Origin: RPQJ01 sp963700045
Lineage (GTDB): Bacteria > Pseudomonadota > Gammaproteobacteria > Steroidobacterales > Steroidobacteraceae
DNA: 64,000 nucleotides
Assembly: GCA_963700045.1 (NCBI GenBank)
Contig: CAVOWK010000026.1
Location: forward strand, 1-64,000
Direction: 5' to 3'
The notes below the pieces were generated by a model. It saw only the letters and a program-made list of their open reading frames with translations, did not search any database and had not been told where the DNA came from. Made by a program: the position numbers and the translations under genes. Shown here piece after piece: positions 30,271-38,837 of the stretch (positions are counted from its first letter, which is position 1; the number at the start of each line of letters is the position of its first letter).

Positions 30271-32793
30271 ATGTCGGATCGCCTGCCGCATTCACGCCTC
30301 GCCGTTCGCGCTCTCGGCGCGGTGCTCGCCCTGCTTTTCGCCGTCGCCGGGCCGGCCAGCGCCCAGGCAGGACTGCTCGCCGGCGCGGGCAAGACCGATG
30401 CGCCCGTGGAGGCTGCGCCGAAGTCGACTGCGTCGGAACCGATCGCCGCCGGCGACATCCCGATGCGCGCCGATGCGGATGAACGCTTCGCGCAGGACGT
30501 CATCCAGCGCGCGAAAGGCAGGGACCCGAGCAAGAAGCTGGGTGCAGAACTCGATGCCCTGACTGCCGGGATCGTCAAGCTGGCAAAGACGTTCGAGAAC
30601 GAGGACCTCAAGCAACTCGCTGCGATCCGACTCGAAAGCCTGGACAACCACTGGAAGTTCTACCAGCGCGAGCTTGATGACTGGCGGGCCGCACTCGACA
30701 GCACGACGGGTTCCTACACGGAAGACGCGGCGGAACTCGCCAGGCGGCGCGGCGCGTGGGAAGCGACACGTGACGCGATGCTTGCGGGAGGCGTAACTCC
30801 TGCGCTGACCGATCGCGTGAACGTGATCATCGGGCAGTTCACGCTCGCGGAACGAGCGCTGTCGCGGCCGCTCGACGAACAGCTGAAGCTGCGCCGGCGC
30901 GCCAACACCGTGCAGTCCAGCATCGACGCTGGCAGGAAGGGTGTCGACGCGGCGATCGCCTACTACGACCGCCGGCTCGGCATGATCGATGCGGCGCCCG
31001 CCTGGAAAGCCTGGAACGACACAGGGTTCAGCGCTGCCGAGCTGAAGGGTACGGAAGCCGGCTTGCGTCTCGAGACAGCGTTTATGGAAGAGTGGGGCGC
31101 AGCCAACCAGGCACGCCTGCGCGGCTACAAGTTCGGGGCGCTGGCATTGCTACCGCTCCTGGCCTGGCTCAGCTGGCGCAGCCGCAAGACAGTGACGACA
31201 GAACCCTCGATGCAGGCCGCCGCGAAGGTGCTGCAGCGTCCGATTTCAGCCTGGCTGCTCCTGGTCCTCATCGGCGTGCCGTTCGTTTTCCCGGACGCGC
31301 CGCTGGTACTGCACCAGACGGCGCTGCTGCTGGCGCTCGTGCCGGTGCTGCGCCTGCTGCCGCAGCGGGTATTCGAGGTGCTCGGTCGCTGGCCGATCGT
31401 GGGCACGGTCCTGTACCTGTTGTACCGGCTCAGCATCTTCCTGGTCGGCCAGCCGCTGCACTATCGTCTCTACACGCTCGCGCTCGCGTTGATCACTGCC
31501 GCGGTGCTCGTCTGGCTGCTGGTGTCGTCGAAGGACCGGCACGAGCGATCCGGCGCACCGGCACCTCACGGCATCGTCCGTCTGGTCGCATGGGGCGCGG
31601 TGGCAGCCTTGCTCACGGGAATCGTCGCCAATATCGTCGGCAACGTCTCGCTCGCGGAGATGCTGACGGGCGCGGTACTCGACAGCGCCTACGTGGGCCT
31701 CGCCCTGTACGCCGGCGCCAACGTGGTGTCCTCGATCCTCAGCCTGCTGCTGGCACGGCGCGAGATGACGCGCTTCCGCGTGATTACGCAGCACGCCGGA
31801 CCGCTGCTGGCAAGCATGAACAAGCTCGTGATGTACGCGGCGCTCGCGGCGTGGATCGTCGTCACGCTGAACGAGTTCCGCATCGCTCGGCCGATTTTCG
31901 GCAGCGCCAAGGTGATCCTGACCCACCCGCTCGAGATCGGCCAGATCTCGGTGACCCTGGGCAGCATCCTGCTGTTCATCGTCTCGGTCTACGTCGCGTT
32001 CTGGGTCGCGCGCACGGTACGCGTCGTCCTGCGCGATGAGGTCCTGCCGAAGATGGAACTGCCGCGCGGCGTCGGCAACAGCATCTCGTCGCTGAGCTAC
32101 TACGGCCTGGTGCTGATCGGCCTGATGGTGGCACTCGCCGCCGCCGGCTTCGAAACTTCGCAGTTCGCGCTCGTCTTTGGCGCGCTCGGCATCGGCATCG
32201 GCCTGGGGCTGCAGAACGTGGTCAACAACTTCGTCTCGGGCCTGATCCTGATGTTCGAACGCCCGATCCAGCCGGGCGACGTCGTCGAGGTATCGGGCAC
32301 GTCGGGCACGGTGCGCGCGATCGGCATGCGCGCCACGACGCTGACCACGTTCGAGGGCGCCGACGTCGTCGTGCCGAACGGCACGCTGCTGTCGGAGAAG
32401 CTGATCAACTGGACGCTGAGCGACATGAACCGCCGCATCGACGTCGAAGTGGGGGTGGCCTACGGCTCCGACCCGCGCCGCGTGCTGACGCTGCTGCGCG
32501 AGGTGGCGCAAGGCACGCCTGGTATCTCGGCTGCCCCGGTACCGGCGATCGTCTTCAAGGGTTTCGGGCCCAGCTCGCTCGACTTCAGCATCCGGGCCTG
32601 GACCGACAATTTTGGCGACTGGGTGACCATTCGCACGGAGATGACGGCGCGCGTGTACGAAGCGCTGGCCAGGGATGGCATCGAGATCCCGTACCCGCAG
32701 CAGGCCATCCACATCCGCAGCGTGTCGCCTGGGATCGGTCAGCAGCTCGCCGGCGCGATGCCGCCGCAGCCGGACGCTGCGCGGCCGGCGTAG
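30271..32793 (+). CDS. Large MscS-family mechanosensitive channel with periplasmic N-terminal domain
   Basis: About 840 residues. ATG at 30271 places a good signal peptide (LGAVLALLFAVAGPASAQA) at the N-terminus; ATG at 30229 is an alternative. A periplasmic, mostly helical domain (about 40-290, DUF3772-like) precedes about ten membrane helices. The MscS core follows: LGIGIGLGLQNVVNNFVSG (pore helix), FERPIQPGDVVEVSGTSGTV and VVPNGTLLSEKLINWTLSD (beta domain), then the alpha/beta vestibule. It probably releases solutes during osmotic downshock. Its stop (TAG) overlaps the GTG of the next gene by 1 nt. Confidence 0.9.
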   Translation: MSDRLPHSRLAVRALGAVLALLFAVAGPASAQAGLLAGAGKTDAPVEAAPKSTASEPIAAGDIPMRADADERFAQDVIQRAKGRDPSKKLGAELDALTAGIVKLAKTFENEDLKQLAAIRLESLDNHWKFYQRELDDWRAALDSTTGSYTEDAAELARRRGAWEATRDAMLAGGVTPALTDRVNVIIGQFTLAERALSRPLDEQLKLRRRANTVQSSIDAGRKGVDAAIAYYDRRLGMIDAAPAWKAWNDTGFSAAELKGTEAGLRLETAFMEEWGAANQARLRGYKFGALALLPLLAWLSWRSRKTVTTEPSMQAAAKVLQRPISAWLLLVLIGVPFVFPDAPLVLHQTALLLALVPVLRLLPQRVFEVLGRWPIVGTVLYLLYRLSIFLVGQPLHYRLYTLALALITAAVLVWLLVSSKDRHERSGAPAPHGIVRLVAWGAVAALLTGIVANIVGNVSLAEMLTGAVLDSAYVGLALYAGANVVSSILSLLLARREMTRFRVITQHAGPLLASMNKLVMYAALAAWIVVTLNEFRIARPIFGSAKVILTHPLEIGQISVTLGSILLFIVSVYVAFWVARTVRVVLRDEVLPKMELPRGVGNSISSLSYYGLVLIGLMVALAAAGFETSQFALVFGALGIGIGLGLQNVVNNFVSGLILMFERPIQPGDVVEVSGTSGTVRAIGMRATTLTTFEGADVVVPNGTLLSEKLINWTLSDMNRRIDVEVGVAYGSDPRRVLTLLREVAQGTPGISAAPVPAIVFKGFGPSSLDFSIRAWTDNFGDWVTIRTEMTARVYEALARDGIEIPYPQQAIHIRSVSPGIGQQLAGAMPPQPDAARPA

Positions 32794-33464
32794 TGCTGCT
32801 CGAAGCCGGACTGCTGAACGGTGGCACCCGCATCGTCGCAACGGTGCTCGGCGGCCTTGCGCTTGCGGTTGCGCTCTACAGCGCCCCGTGGAAGGCCTGG
32901 CTCGGCGACGGCGAACGGCAGTGGGTCTGGTTCGGGTCGATGGCGCTGCTGGTCGTCGTCTGGTCGATGAAGGCCGGCTTTACGCCGGGCCTGTCGGTGC
33001 GTTTCCTGCTGGTGACGGCGCTCACGCTGATGCACGGCTGGCAGCTCGCGATCGTGGCCGGGGCGCTGGTGCTCGTGGTGCTCTCGGTGGTGGGCATCGC
33101 GGACTGGCACCTCTATGGCGCCAACCTGCTCTGCATGGCCGTCGTGCCGGCGCTGTTCACGGCCTGGTTCCACGAACAGGTGCACGCGCGCCTGCCGCAC
33201 AACTACTTCATCTACTTCTTCGTCACGACGTTCCTGGGTTCGGCGCTGGCCTTCAATCTCGCGGGCCTGCTGCGCATCGGCCTGATCGCAGCGAGCGGGA
33301 CTCTCGCCGCCACGCACGCGGGCCCCGAGTATTTTGCGATCCTGCCGCTGATGAGCTTCGGCGAAGCGGTCGTCAACGGCACGATCATCGGCATGGCCGT
33401 CGTCTACTGTCCGCGCTGGGTCATGAGTTTCGACGACCGGCTGTACCTGGCAAAAGGACAGTAA
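32793..33464 (+). CDS. CbiM-like energy-coupling-factor transporter permease, orphan
   Basis: 223 residues starting with GTG at 32793 inside the preceding TAG. It has six or seven hydrophobic helices. LRIGLIAASGTLAATHAG, FAILPLMSFGEAVVNGTII and MAVVYCPRW resemble the short proteobacterial proteins assigned to the CbiM/ECF-permease family. The N-terminal Met-His metal-binding start of true CbiM (MHI) is absent, and no CbiN, CbiQ or ATPase gene is adjacent. Either it works with components elsewhere or it has another role. Translational coupling to an MscS channel is unusual. Confidence 0.7.
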   Translation: MLLEAGLLNGGTRIVATVLGGLALAVALYSAPWKAWLGDGERQWVWFGSMALLVVVWSMKAGFTPGLSVRFLLVTALTLMHGWQLAIVAGALVLVVLSVVGIADWHLYGANLLCMAVVPALFTAWFHEQVHARLPHNYFIYFFVTTFLGSALAFNLAGLLRIGLIAASGTLAATHAGPEYFAILPLMSFGEAVVNGTIIGMAVVYCPRWVMSFDDRLYLAKGQ

Positions 33465-33547
33465 CGCGAACATGCGGCGCGGCGCGCTGCCGGGAAAAGG
33501 CCGGTGCGTTAGAATAGGGCTTCGGTTCTCCCGCAACTCGTCACACC

Positions 33548-33814
33548 ATGCCCACTTACGATTACCACTGCCCTGCCAATGGTCGCGTCGTCGAAGTCAG
33601 CCACAAGATGGCCGACAAGGTCTCGACGTGGAGCGAACTCTGCCGCCTGGCCGGGCTGCCGCTCGATGGCACCTCCGGCAAGGCCAAAGTGGAAAAGTTG
33701 ATGAGCGCGAGCGGCGTCGTGCACGCCGGATCGCTCGGCAGCGGCTACGAAAGGCCGTGTGACACGGGCCCGTGCGGCGGCGGTGGTTGCGGGGGCGGCG
33801 GCTGCGAGTTCTGA
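33548..33814 (+). CDS. FmdB-like zinc-ribbon small protein with Gly/Cys-rich tail
   Basis: 88 residues. MPTYDYHCPANGRVVEVSHKM resembles the start of FmdB-family regulatory/zinc-ribbon proteins, but only one Cys (of the usual CxxC) is kept there. The second Cys-containing part is replaced by a Cys-Gly-rich C-terminus (CDTGPCGGGGCGGGGCEF). The Cys residues could bind a metal. A promoter-like TAGAAT lies about 35 bp upstream of the ATG. Function is unknown; in other genomes similar genes sit near unrelated housekeeping genes. Confidence 0.7.
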   Translation: MPTYDYHCPANGRVVEVSHKMADKVSTWSELCRLAGLPLDGTSGKAKVEKLMSASGVVHAGSLGSGYERPCDTGPCGGGGCGGGGCEF

Positions 33815-33836
33815 CCATCGGCGGCGATCGCGGCCG

Positions 33837-34547
33837 CTAGTCGGTGTCGGCAGGCAGGTCGAACACGATCACTTCCGCCGCCTCGCCACCGCCAAGACGC
33901 AGCTCGGGTTCGCTGGCCAGCTTCAGCGCGTCCCCGGCCTCGAGCGCCTCGCCATTGGCAACGATGCGACCGCGAGCAACGTGGGCATAAATCAGGCGTC
34001 CGGGCGCTACTCGCAGCTGGCTTTGCTCCGCTCCGTCGAACAGTCCCGCATACACCTGCGCGTCCTGGTGAATGTGGACGGATCCCTGCGCCCCGCCGGG
34101 CGAGGCAATGAGGCACAGACGGCCACGCTTCTCGGCCTCGACGAAGCGCTTTTCCTCGTACCCGGCGGGGATGCCGACGACGTTCGGCAGGATCCAGATC
34201 TGCAGGAAGTGCACGGGCTGCTGGTGCGACCCGTTGAATTCGCTGTGCTGCACGCCGCTGCCGGCGCTCATCCGCTGCACGTCGCCGGGGCGGATCGTCG
34301 AACTCGTCCCGGTCGAGTCCTTGTGCGCGAGCTCGCCCTCGAGCACGTAGCTGATGATCTCCATGTCGCGGTGACCGTGGGTGCCGAAACCCGCGCCCGG
34401 CGCGACCCGGTCCTCGTTGATCACGCGCAACGGCCCGAAGTGGACGTGCCGCGGATCGTGATAACCCGCGAACGAGAACGAGTGGTAGGACTTGAGCCAG
34501 CCGTGGTCGGCAAAGCCCCGCTCCTGGCTGCGGCGAATCTCGGCCAT
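33837..34547 (-). CDS. Pirin family cupin (quercetin 2,3-dioxygenase-like)
   Basis: 236 residues, the bacterial pirin length. The first cupin carries the metal ligands: GFGTHGHRDMEIISYVLEGE and MSAGSGVQHSEFN, preceded by DHGWLKSYHSFSFAGYHDPR (pirin signature). The second cupin (about 150-230) is degenerate, as is common. Bacterial pirins bind Fe or Ni and have been linked to quercetinase activity or enzyme regulation; the role here is open. It is divergent from rimO with only 37 bp between the start codons. Confidence 0.92.
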   Translation of the reverse strand: MAEIRRSQERGFADHGWLKSYHSFSFAGYHDPRHVHFGPLRVINEDRVAPGAGFGTHGHRDMEIISYVLEGELAHKDSTGTSSTIRPGDVQRMSAGSGVQHSEFNGSHQQPVHFLQIWILPNVVGIPAGYEEKRFVEAEKRGRLCLIASPGGAQGSVHIHQDAQVYAGLFDGAEQSQLRVAPGRLIYAHVARGRIVANGEALEAGDALKLASEPELRLGGGEAAEVIVFDLPADTD

Positions 34548-34584
34548 CGGCCACCTCCTGTTAAGGGCGGCATATTGCCCTAGA

Positions 34585-35952
34585 ATGCTTCCCCTTCCTC
34601 CCCTTCCTCCCCTTCCTCCTCCCCCCTTGTCCTCCCCTCCCCGCATCGGCTTCGTCTCCCTCGGCTGCCCCAAGGCGCTGGTGGACTCCGAACGCATCCT
34701 CACGCGCCTGCGCGCCGAGGGGTATGACGTCGTCGGCACCTACGAAGACGCGAACCTCGTCGTCGTCAATACGTGCGGTTTCATCGACGACGCCGTGCAC
34801 GAATCGCTCGACGCGATCGGCGAAGCCCTGGCGCGCAATGGCAAGGTGATCGTGACCGGGTGTCTCGGCGCGCGTCCGGAGACGATCACCAATCGTCATC
34901 CCACCGTGCTGAAGGTGACGGGCGCGCACGCGTACGAGGAAGTCGTGCAGGCCGTGCACGAGCAGTTGCCGCCGCTGCACGATCCGTTCGTGGATCTCGT
35001 GCCGCCACAGGGCATCCGGCTCACGCCGCGGCACTACGCGTATCTCAAGATCTCCGAGGGCTGCAATCACCGCTGCACGTTCTGCATCATCCCCTCGATG
35101 CGTGGCGACCTGGCAAGCCGCCCGATCGGCGACGTAATGCTCGAAGCCGAGCGCCTGGTGAAGGCGGGCGTGAAGGAACTGCTGGTGATCTCGCAGGACA
35201 CGAGCGCCTACGGCGCCGACCTCAAGTACGCCACGGGTTTCTGGGGCGGCAAGCCGGTGAAGGCGAAGTTCGTCGACCTCGCGCGCGCACTTGGATCGCT
35301 CGGCGCGTGGGTGCGCATGCACTACGTGTACCCGTACCCGCACGTCGACGACGTGATCCCGTTGATGGCCGACGGCAAAGTCCTCCCCTACCTCGACATT
35401 CCTTTCCAGCACGGCAGCCCGCGCGTACTCAAGCTCATGAAGCGTCCGGCGCACGCCGAGAACACGCTCGAACGCATCCACCGGTGGCGCGAAATGTGCC
35501 CCGACATCACCCTGCGCAGCACGTTCATCGTCGGCTTCCCTGGCGAGACCGAGGCGGACTTCGCAATGCTGCTCGACTGGCTGCGTGAAGCTCGGCTCGA
35601 TCGCGTCGGCTGCTTCAAGTATTCGCCGGTCGAGGGTGCTGCGGCCAACGCACTGCCCGATCCCGTGCCCGAAGAAGTGAAGGAAGAGCGGCTCGGCCGC
35701 TTCATGGAAGTGGCAGCGGCGATCAGCGCGGAAAAGCTGGCCGCAAAGGTCGGCTTGCGGATGCGCGTCCTCGTCGATCACGTCGAACCGGGCGAAGGCG
35801 CGATTGCGCGCTCGGCGGCCGATGCACCGGAAATCGATGGTGTCGTGCGCATCCACAAGCCTGGCAAGAAGCTCCAGGTCGGCGACTGGGCCGACGTCCA
35901 GATCACCGGCGCCGATGCCTACGACCTGCAAGCCAGGATCGCGCGCTCCTGA
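34585..35952 (+). CDS. rimO: Ribosomal protein S12 methylthiotransferase RimO
   Basis: Radical-SAM enzyme that adds a methylthio group to an aspartate of ribosomal protein S12. The UPF0004 domain (RIGFVSLGCPKALVDSERIL, VVVNTCGFIDDAVHES) and the radical-SAM cluster site (SEGCNHRCTFCIIPSMRGDL) are intact, and a C-terminal TRAM domain begins after ISAEKL. From the ATG at 34585 it has 455 residues. The first 19 residues are an unusual Pro/Leu run (MLPLPPLPPLPPPPL...) encoded by a tandem repeat. There is no clear ribosome-binding site; TAGAAT overlapping the ATG could be a -10 box, which would make the mRNA leaderless. Confidence 0.93.
   Translation: MLPLPPLPPLPPPPLSSPPRIGFVSLGCPKALVDSERILTRLRAEGYDVVGTYEDANLVVVNTCGFIDDAVHESLDAIGEALARNGKVIVTGCLGARPETITNRHPTVLKVTGAHAYEEVVQAVHEQLPPLHDPFVDLVPPQGIRLTPRHYAYLKISEGCNHRCTFCIIPSMRGDLASRPIGDVMLEAERLVKAGVKELLVISQDTSAYGADLKYATGFWGGKPVKAKFVDLARALGSLGAWVRMHYVYPYPHVDDVIPLMADGKVLPYLDIPFQHGSPRVLKLMKRPAHAENTLERIHRWREMCPDITLRSTFIVGFPGETEADFAMLLDWLREARLDRVGCFKYSPVEGAAANALPDPVPEEVKEERLGRFMEVAAAISAEKLAAKVGLRMRVLVDHVEPGEGAIARSAADAPEIDGVVRIHKPGKKLQVGDWADVQITGADAYDLQARIARS
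34588..34626 (+). repeat. 9-bp tandem repeat (CTTCCTCCC) at the 5' end of rimO
   Basis: A pure pyrimidine run in which CTTCCTCCC recurs two full times with degenerate copies on each side. Because the unit is 9 bp it stays in frame and encodes Leu-Pro-Pro. Changes in copy number would lengthen or shorten the N-terminus without a frameshift. Confidence 0.8.
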
Positions 35953-35972
35953 CATTCCTGGAACACACCCGC

Positions 35973-37685
35973 ATGACACATAGATTGGTCTTTGCCGTCG
36001 TGGCCGCCCTGGCCACGGCGCTCCTCCCGCCTGTTACCGCGTTCGCGCAGCAACCCGCGCCGACAGTGACGGTTCCACCGGTCACTGCCGTCGCCAGTCC
36101 GCTGGCCGAAGCCATCCGCGACCGCATCGACCACCTGCGCTACGAGAAGCAGCAGGACGTACGCGGCGCACGCGTCATCGCCGACGAGCTGGTCGCAAAG
36201 TACTACGAGGCACAGCAGTTCCAGCCGGCGTGGCAGGATGCGTCGAAGCTCGACGAACTCGTCGCGAGCATCGAGGACCTGCGCAACGACGGTCTCGATC
36301 CCAACGACTACCACCTCGAAGCGCTTCGCTCGTACCGTCTCGACGTACGCATGCAATCGCCGCTGACACTGCAGGATCGCGCCGATCTCGAACTGCTCGC
36401 GACCGACGCCTTCATGCTCGGGCTCTACCACGTCTACCTCGGCAAGGTAGATCCGGTGAAACTGAGTTCGCAGTGGAACTTCGCGCAGCGTCCGACACCA
36501 TCGTTCGACGAAGGACTGCAGCGCTTCTCCGCGCGACTCGCCGCCGGCGAAATCCGCGAAGCGTTCGACAGCGCGCGTCCGTCGCACGCCTGGTATCAGC
36601 GTGGCCGTGAGCGCCTGAAGGATTACCGAGTGATCGCGGCAGCCGGTGGCTGGCCGGTCCTTGCGGATGGCCCGACGCTGAAGCCAGGCATGAGCGACGC
36701 GCGCGTGCCTGTGCTGCGCAAGCGGCTCGAGATCACGAAAGACTTGCTGCCAACGCCGGGCACCGTTGTCGGGGTCGACCCTGACCTCTACGACGCGGTG
36801 TTGGAACAAGGGGTCAAGGCCTTCCAGGAACGTCACGGCCTGACGCCGGACGGTGCAATCGGACCTGGCACGCGCGCCGCGATGAACGTGCCGGTGGAGC
36901 AGCGCATCGACCAGATCCGCGTCAACCTGGAGCGCGGTCGCTGGACCCTGCACGAGATGAAAGGCGAGTTCGTGCTGGTCGACGTCGCTGGCTTCTACGT
37001 GAGCTACTTCCGCAACGACGAACCGATCTGGACGTCGCGGGTCGTCGTGGGCAAGGACCAGCGCGAGACGCCGATCTTCCGCTCGAAGATCACCTACGTC
37101 GTGTTCAATCCGACCTGGACGATTCCGCCGGGCATCCTGGTCAAGGACAAGCTGCCGGAACTGAGGCGCAATCCCGGCGCGCTGAAGCGAATGAACATCC
37201 GCGTGCTCGACGGCAGCGGACGCGAGGTCAACCCGTATTCGGTCAACTGGAACCAGTACGGGCCGTCGCGGTTGCCACCGTACCAGTTCGTGCAGGACCC
37301 GGGCCCGAACAACGCGCTCGGCCTGGTCAAGATCATGTTCCCGAATCCCTACCTGGTGTACCTGCACGATTCGCCGGCGAAATCCCTTTTCGAGCAGGAC
37401 CAGCGCACCTTCAGCTCAGGCTGCATCCGCGTGCAGCAGCCGTTCGAACTGGCGGCGCTCGTGCTCAACGATCCGCAGTGGAACCCGCAGAGCATCGACG
37501 CCGTGATCGCGACCAAACAGACCCGGACGGTCAACCTTAAGACACCCGTGCCGGTGCTGCTCCTGTACTGGACCGCGCAGCCGCGGCCGGATGGCCAGGT
37601 GAACTTCCGTAACGACGTCTACGGGCGCGATCCGCCAACGCTCGCGGCGCTCGACAGCGACTTCCGCCTGCCGGTCATCAACTGA
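35973..37685 (+). CDS. Periplasmic L,D-transpeptidase (YcbB/LdtD type)
   Basis: 570 residues. Signal peptide: VAALATALLPPVTAFAQQ. A scaffold domain (about 45-235, including YHVYLGKVDP) is followed by a peptidoglycan-binding domain (VKAFQERHGLTPDGAIGPGT, about 275-310). The YkuD catalytic domain (about 330-520) has YLHDSPAKSLFEQD and the active-site Cys in FSSGCIRVQQP. It forms 3-3 cross-links in peptidoglycan and can bypass beta-lactam-sensitive transpeptidases. It starts 20 bp after rimO and is followed by a hairpin terminator. Confidence 0.95.
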   Translation: MTHRLVFAVVAALATALLPPVTAFAQQPAPTVTVPPVTAVASPLAEAIRDRIDHLRYEKQQDVRGARVIADELVAKYYEAQQFQPAWQDASKLDELVASIEDLRNDGLDPNDYHLEALRSYRLDVRMQSPLTLQDRADLELLATDAFMLGLYHVYLGKVDPVKLSSQWNFAQRPTPSFDEGLQRFSARLAAGEIREAFDSARPSHAWYQRGRERLKDYRVIAAAGGWPVLADGPTLKPGMSDARVPVLRKRLEITKDLLPTPGTVVGVDPDLYDAVLEQGVKAFQERHGLTPDGAIGPGTRAAMNVPVEQRIDQIRVNLERGRWTLHEMKGEFVLVDVAGFYVSYFRNDEPIWTSRVVVGKDQRETPIFRSKITYVVFNPTWTIPPGILVKDKLPELRRNPGALKRMNIRVLDGSGREVNPYSVNWNQYGPSRLPPYQFVQDPGPNNALGLVKIMFPNPYLVYLHDSPAKSLFEQDQRTFSSGCIRVQQPFELAALVLNDPQWNPQSIDAVIATKQTRTVNLKTPVPVLLLYWTAQPRPDGQVNFRNDVYGRDPPTLAALDSDFRLPVIN

Positions 37686-37697
37686 CCGACAAAAGAA

Positions 37698-37733
37698 GGC
37701 CGGCGAACCTTGCGGCAGCCGGCCGAATTTTCA
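37698..37733 (+). terminator. Hairpin terminator after the L,D-transpeptidase gene
   Basis: GGCCGGC (37698-37704) pairs with GCCGGCC (37718-37724) and is followed by GAATTTTC. The T-tract is short, so efficiency may be modest. It lies 12 bp after the stop codon. Confidence 0.6.
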
Positions 37734-37831
37734 CGCAGGAGGAAAAACGTACGGGGCAAAGATTGCGCCCGGAAGGTTTTTCCGGCTTCGGGGATATCCA
37801 CCGTGCCATAGGTGGAAATTACTAGGCGCGG

Positions 37832-38317
37832 TCAGTGGTGGTGTCCGCCGGGTCCGTGCACGTGGCCGTGCTCGAGTTCTTCCTGCGTAGCTTCGCGCAC
37901 CTCGGTAATCTCGACTTCGAAGTTGAGGTGCTCGCCGGCCAGCGGATGGTTGCCGTCGACGGTGACCATGTCGCCCTGGATGCCGGTGACGGTCACCGTG
38001 CGCGCGTGACCATCGGACGTCTGGGCCTGGAACTGCATGCCGGGCTTCAGGTTCGAGACCTTGCCGAACGAGCGCTTCGGCACGCGCTGGATGAGCTCCG
38101 CATCGCGCTCGCCGTAGCCGTCGGCCGGCGCGATCTTCACGCTGAGTCTCGCGCCCGACGTTTTGCCTTCGAGTTCGCGCTCGAGGCCCGGAATCAGGTT
38201 GCCGTGGCCGTGTATGTACGCGAGCGGATCGCCGCCCGCCGAGCTGTCGAGCACTTTGCCCTCGTCGTTGGTGAGGGTGTAATGGATCAGCACGACCTTG
38301 TCCGCGGCAACGACCAT
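37832..38317 (-). CDS. FKBP-type peptidyl-prolyl cis-trans isomerase, SlyD-like
   Basis: 161 residues from the ATG at 38317, which has GGAG 8 nt upstream. FKBP half-domain: KVVLIHYTLTNDEGKVLDSS and PLAYIHGHGNLIPGLERELEG. The inserted IF (chaperone) domain spans about 65-125, and VDGNHPLAGEHLNFEVEITE closes the FKBP fold. The tail HGHVHGPGGHHH is a metal-binding histidine cluster as in SlyD, though shorter than in E. coli. It likely acts as a folding helper and nickel/zinc handler in the cytoplasm. Confidence 0.92.
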   Translation of the reverse strand: MVVAADKVVLIHYTLTNDEGKVLDSSAGGDPLAYIHGHGNLIPGLERELEGKTSGARLSVKIAPADGYGERDAELIQRVPKRSFGKVSNLKPGMQFQAQTSDGHARTVTVTGIQGDMVTVDGNHPLAGEHLNFEVEITEVREATQEELEHGHVHGPGGHHH

Positions 38318-38334
38318 AAGGCGACTCCGGAGTT

Positions 38335-38383
38335 GGGAAGGGGGAAGAGGAAGGGAGGAAGGATAGGAAGGGAAGAAGAAGAA
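38335..38383 (+). repeat. Polypurine tract between the slyD-like gene and the upstream membrane-protein gene
   Basis: 49 bases that are almost entirely A and G on the plus strand with one T, with GGAAG/GGGAAG sub-repeats. It lies upstream of the slyD-like ATG, so its mRNA leader would be polypyrimidine. It may be a simple-sequence expansion like that at rimO. Confidence 0.75.
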
Positions 38384-38388
38384 CGGAC

Positions 38389-38796
38389 TCAGACGGGCAG
38401 GCCGTCCTTGAGCTTGAGCCAACCGCGCGCGACGCGATAGATGACCCAGACGCCAATGATGAAGATGCCGATCGGGAACGTGACGAACCCGACGAGCACG
38501 AAGAACAGCGGCAGCGACAGCAGGAACACGACCGTGACCCAGAGCGCGGCGAACCAGAACGTGCGCAGCTGCCAGGCGAAGTGCGATTCCAGGTGGGTGC
38601 CGCGGGCATCGCTGCGACGGACGTAGTTCATCACCACGGCAACGATCGACGGCAGGCCGAACACGAAGGCCGTGGCGATGAACGCCGAGCCGAACATGCC
38701 TATCAGGGCGCTCGCCGCGTGCAGCGCATACATCCAGTGCGTATAGCGGACGAGCGAAGCATCCGCGACCGCCAGCGAAGAAGCCGGTGAGTTCAT
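38389..38796 (-). CDS. DUF4870-like small membrane protein
   Basis: 135 residues with three to four hydrophobic segments (about 25-55, 75-95, 98-120). WMYALHAASALIGMFGSAFI, ESHFAWQLRTFWFAALW and IGVWVIYRVARGWLKL match the pattern of the DUF4870/Tic20-like family: membrane helices with a conserved HxxxQ-like turn. Function is unknown. It is co-directional with the slyD-like gene, 71 bp upstream of it. Confidence 0.75.
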   Translation of the reverse strand: MNSPASSLAVADASLVRYTHWMYALHAASALIGMFGSAFIATAFVFGLPSIVAVVMNYVRRSDARGTHLESHFAWQLRTFWFAALWVTVVFLLSLPLFFVLVGFVTFPIGIFIIGVWVIYRVARGWLKLKDGLPV

Positions 38797-38837
38797 CGAT
38801 TTTGCGCCCCTGTGTGCGATTCCGTGGGATGCCTATC

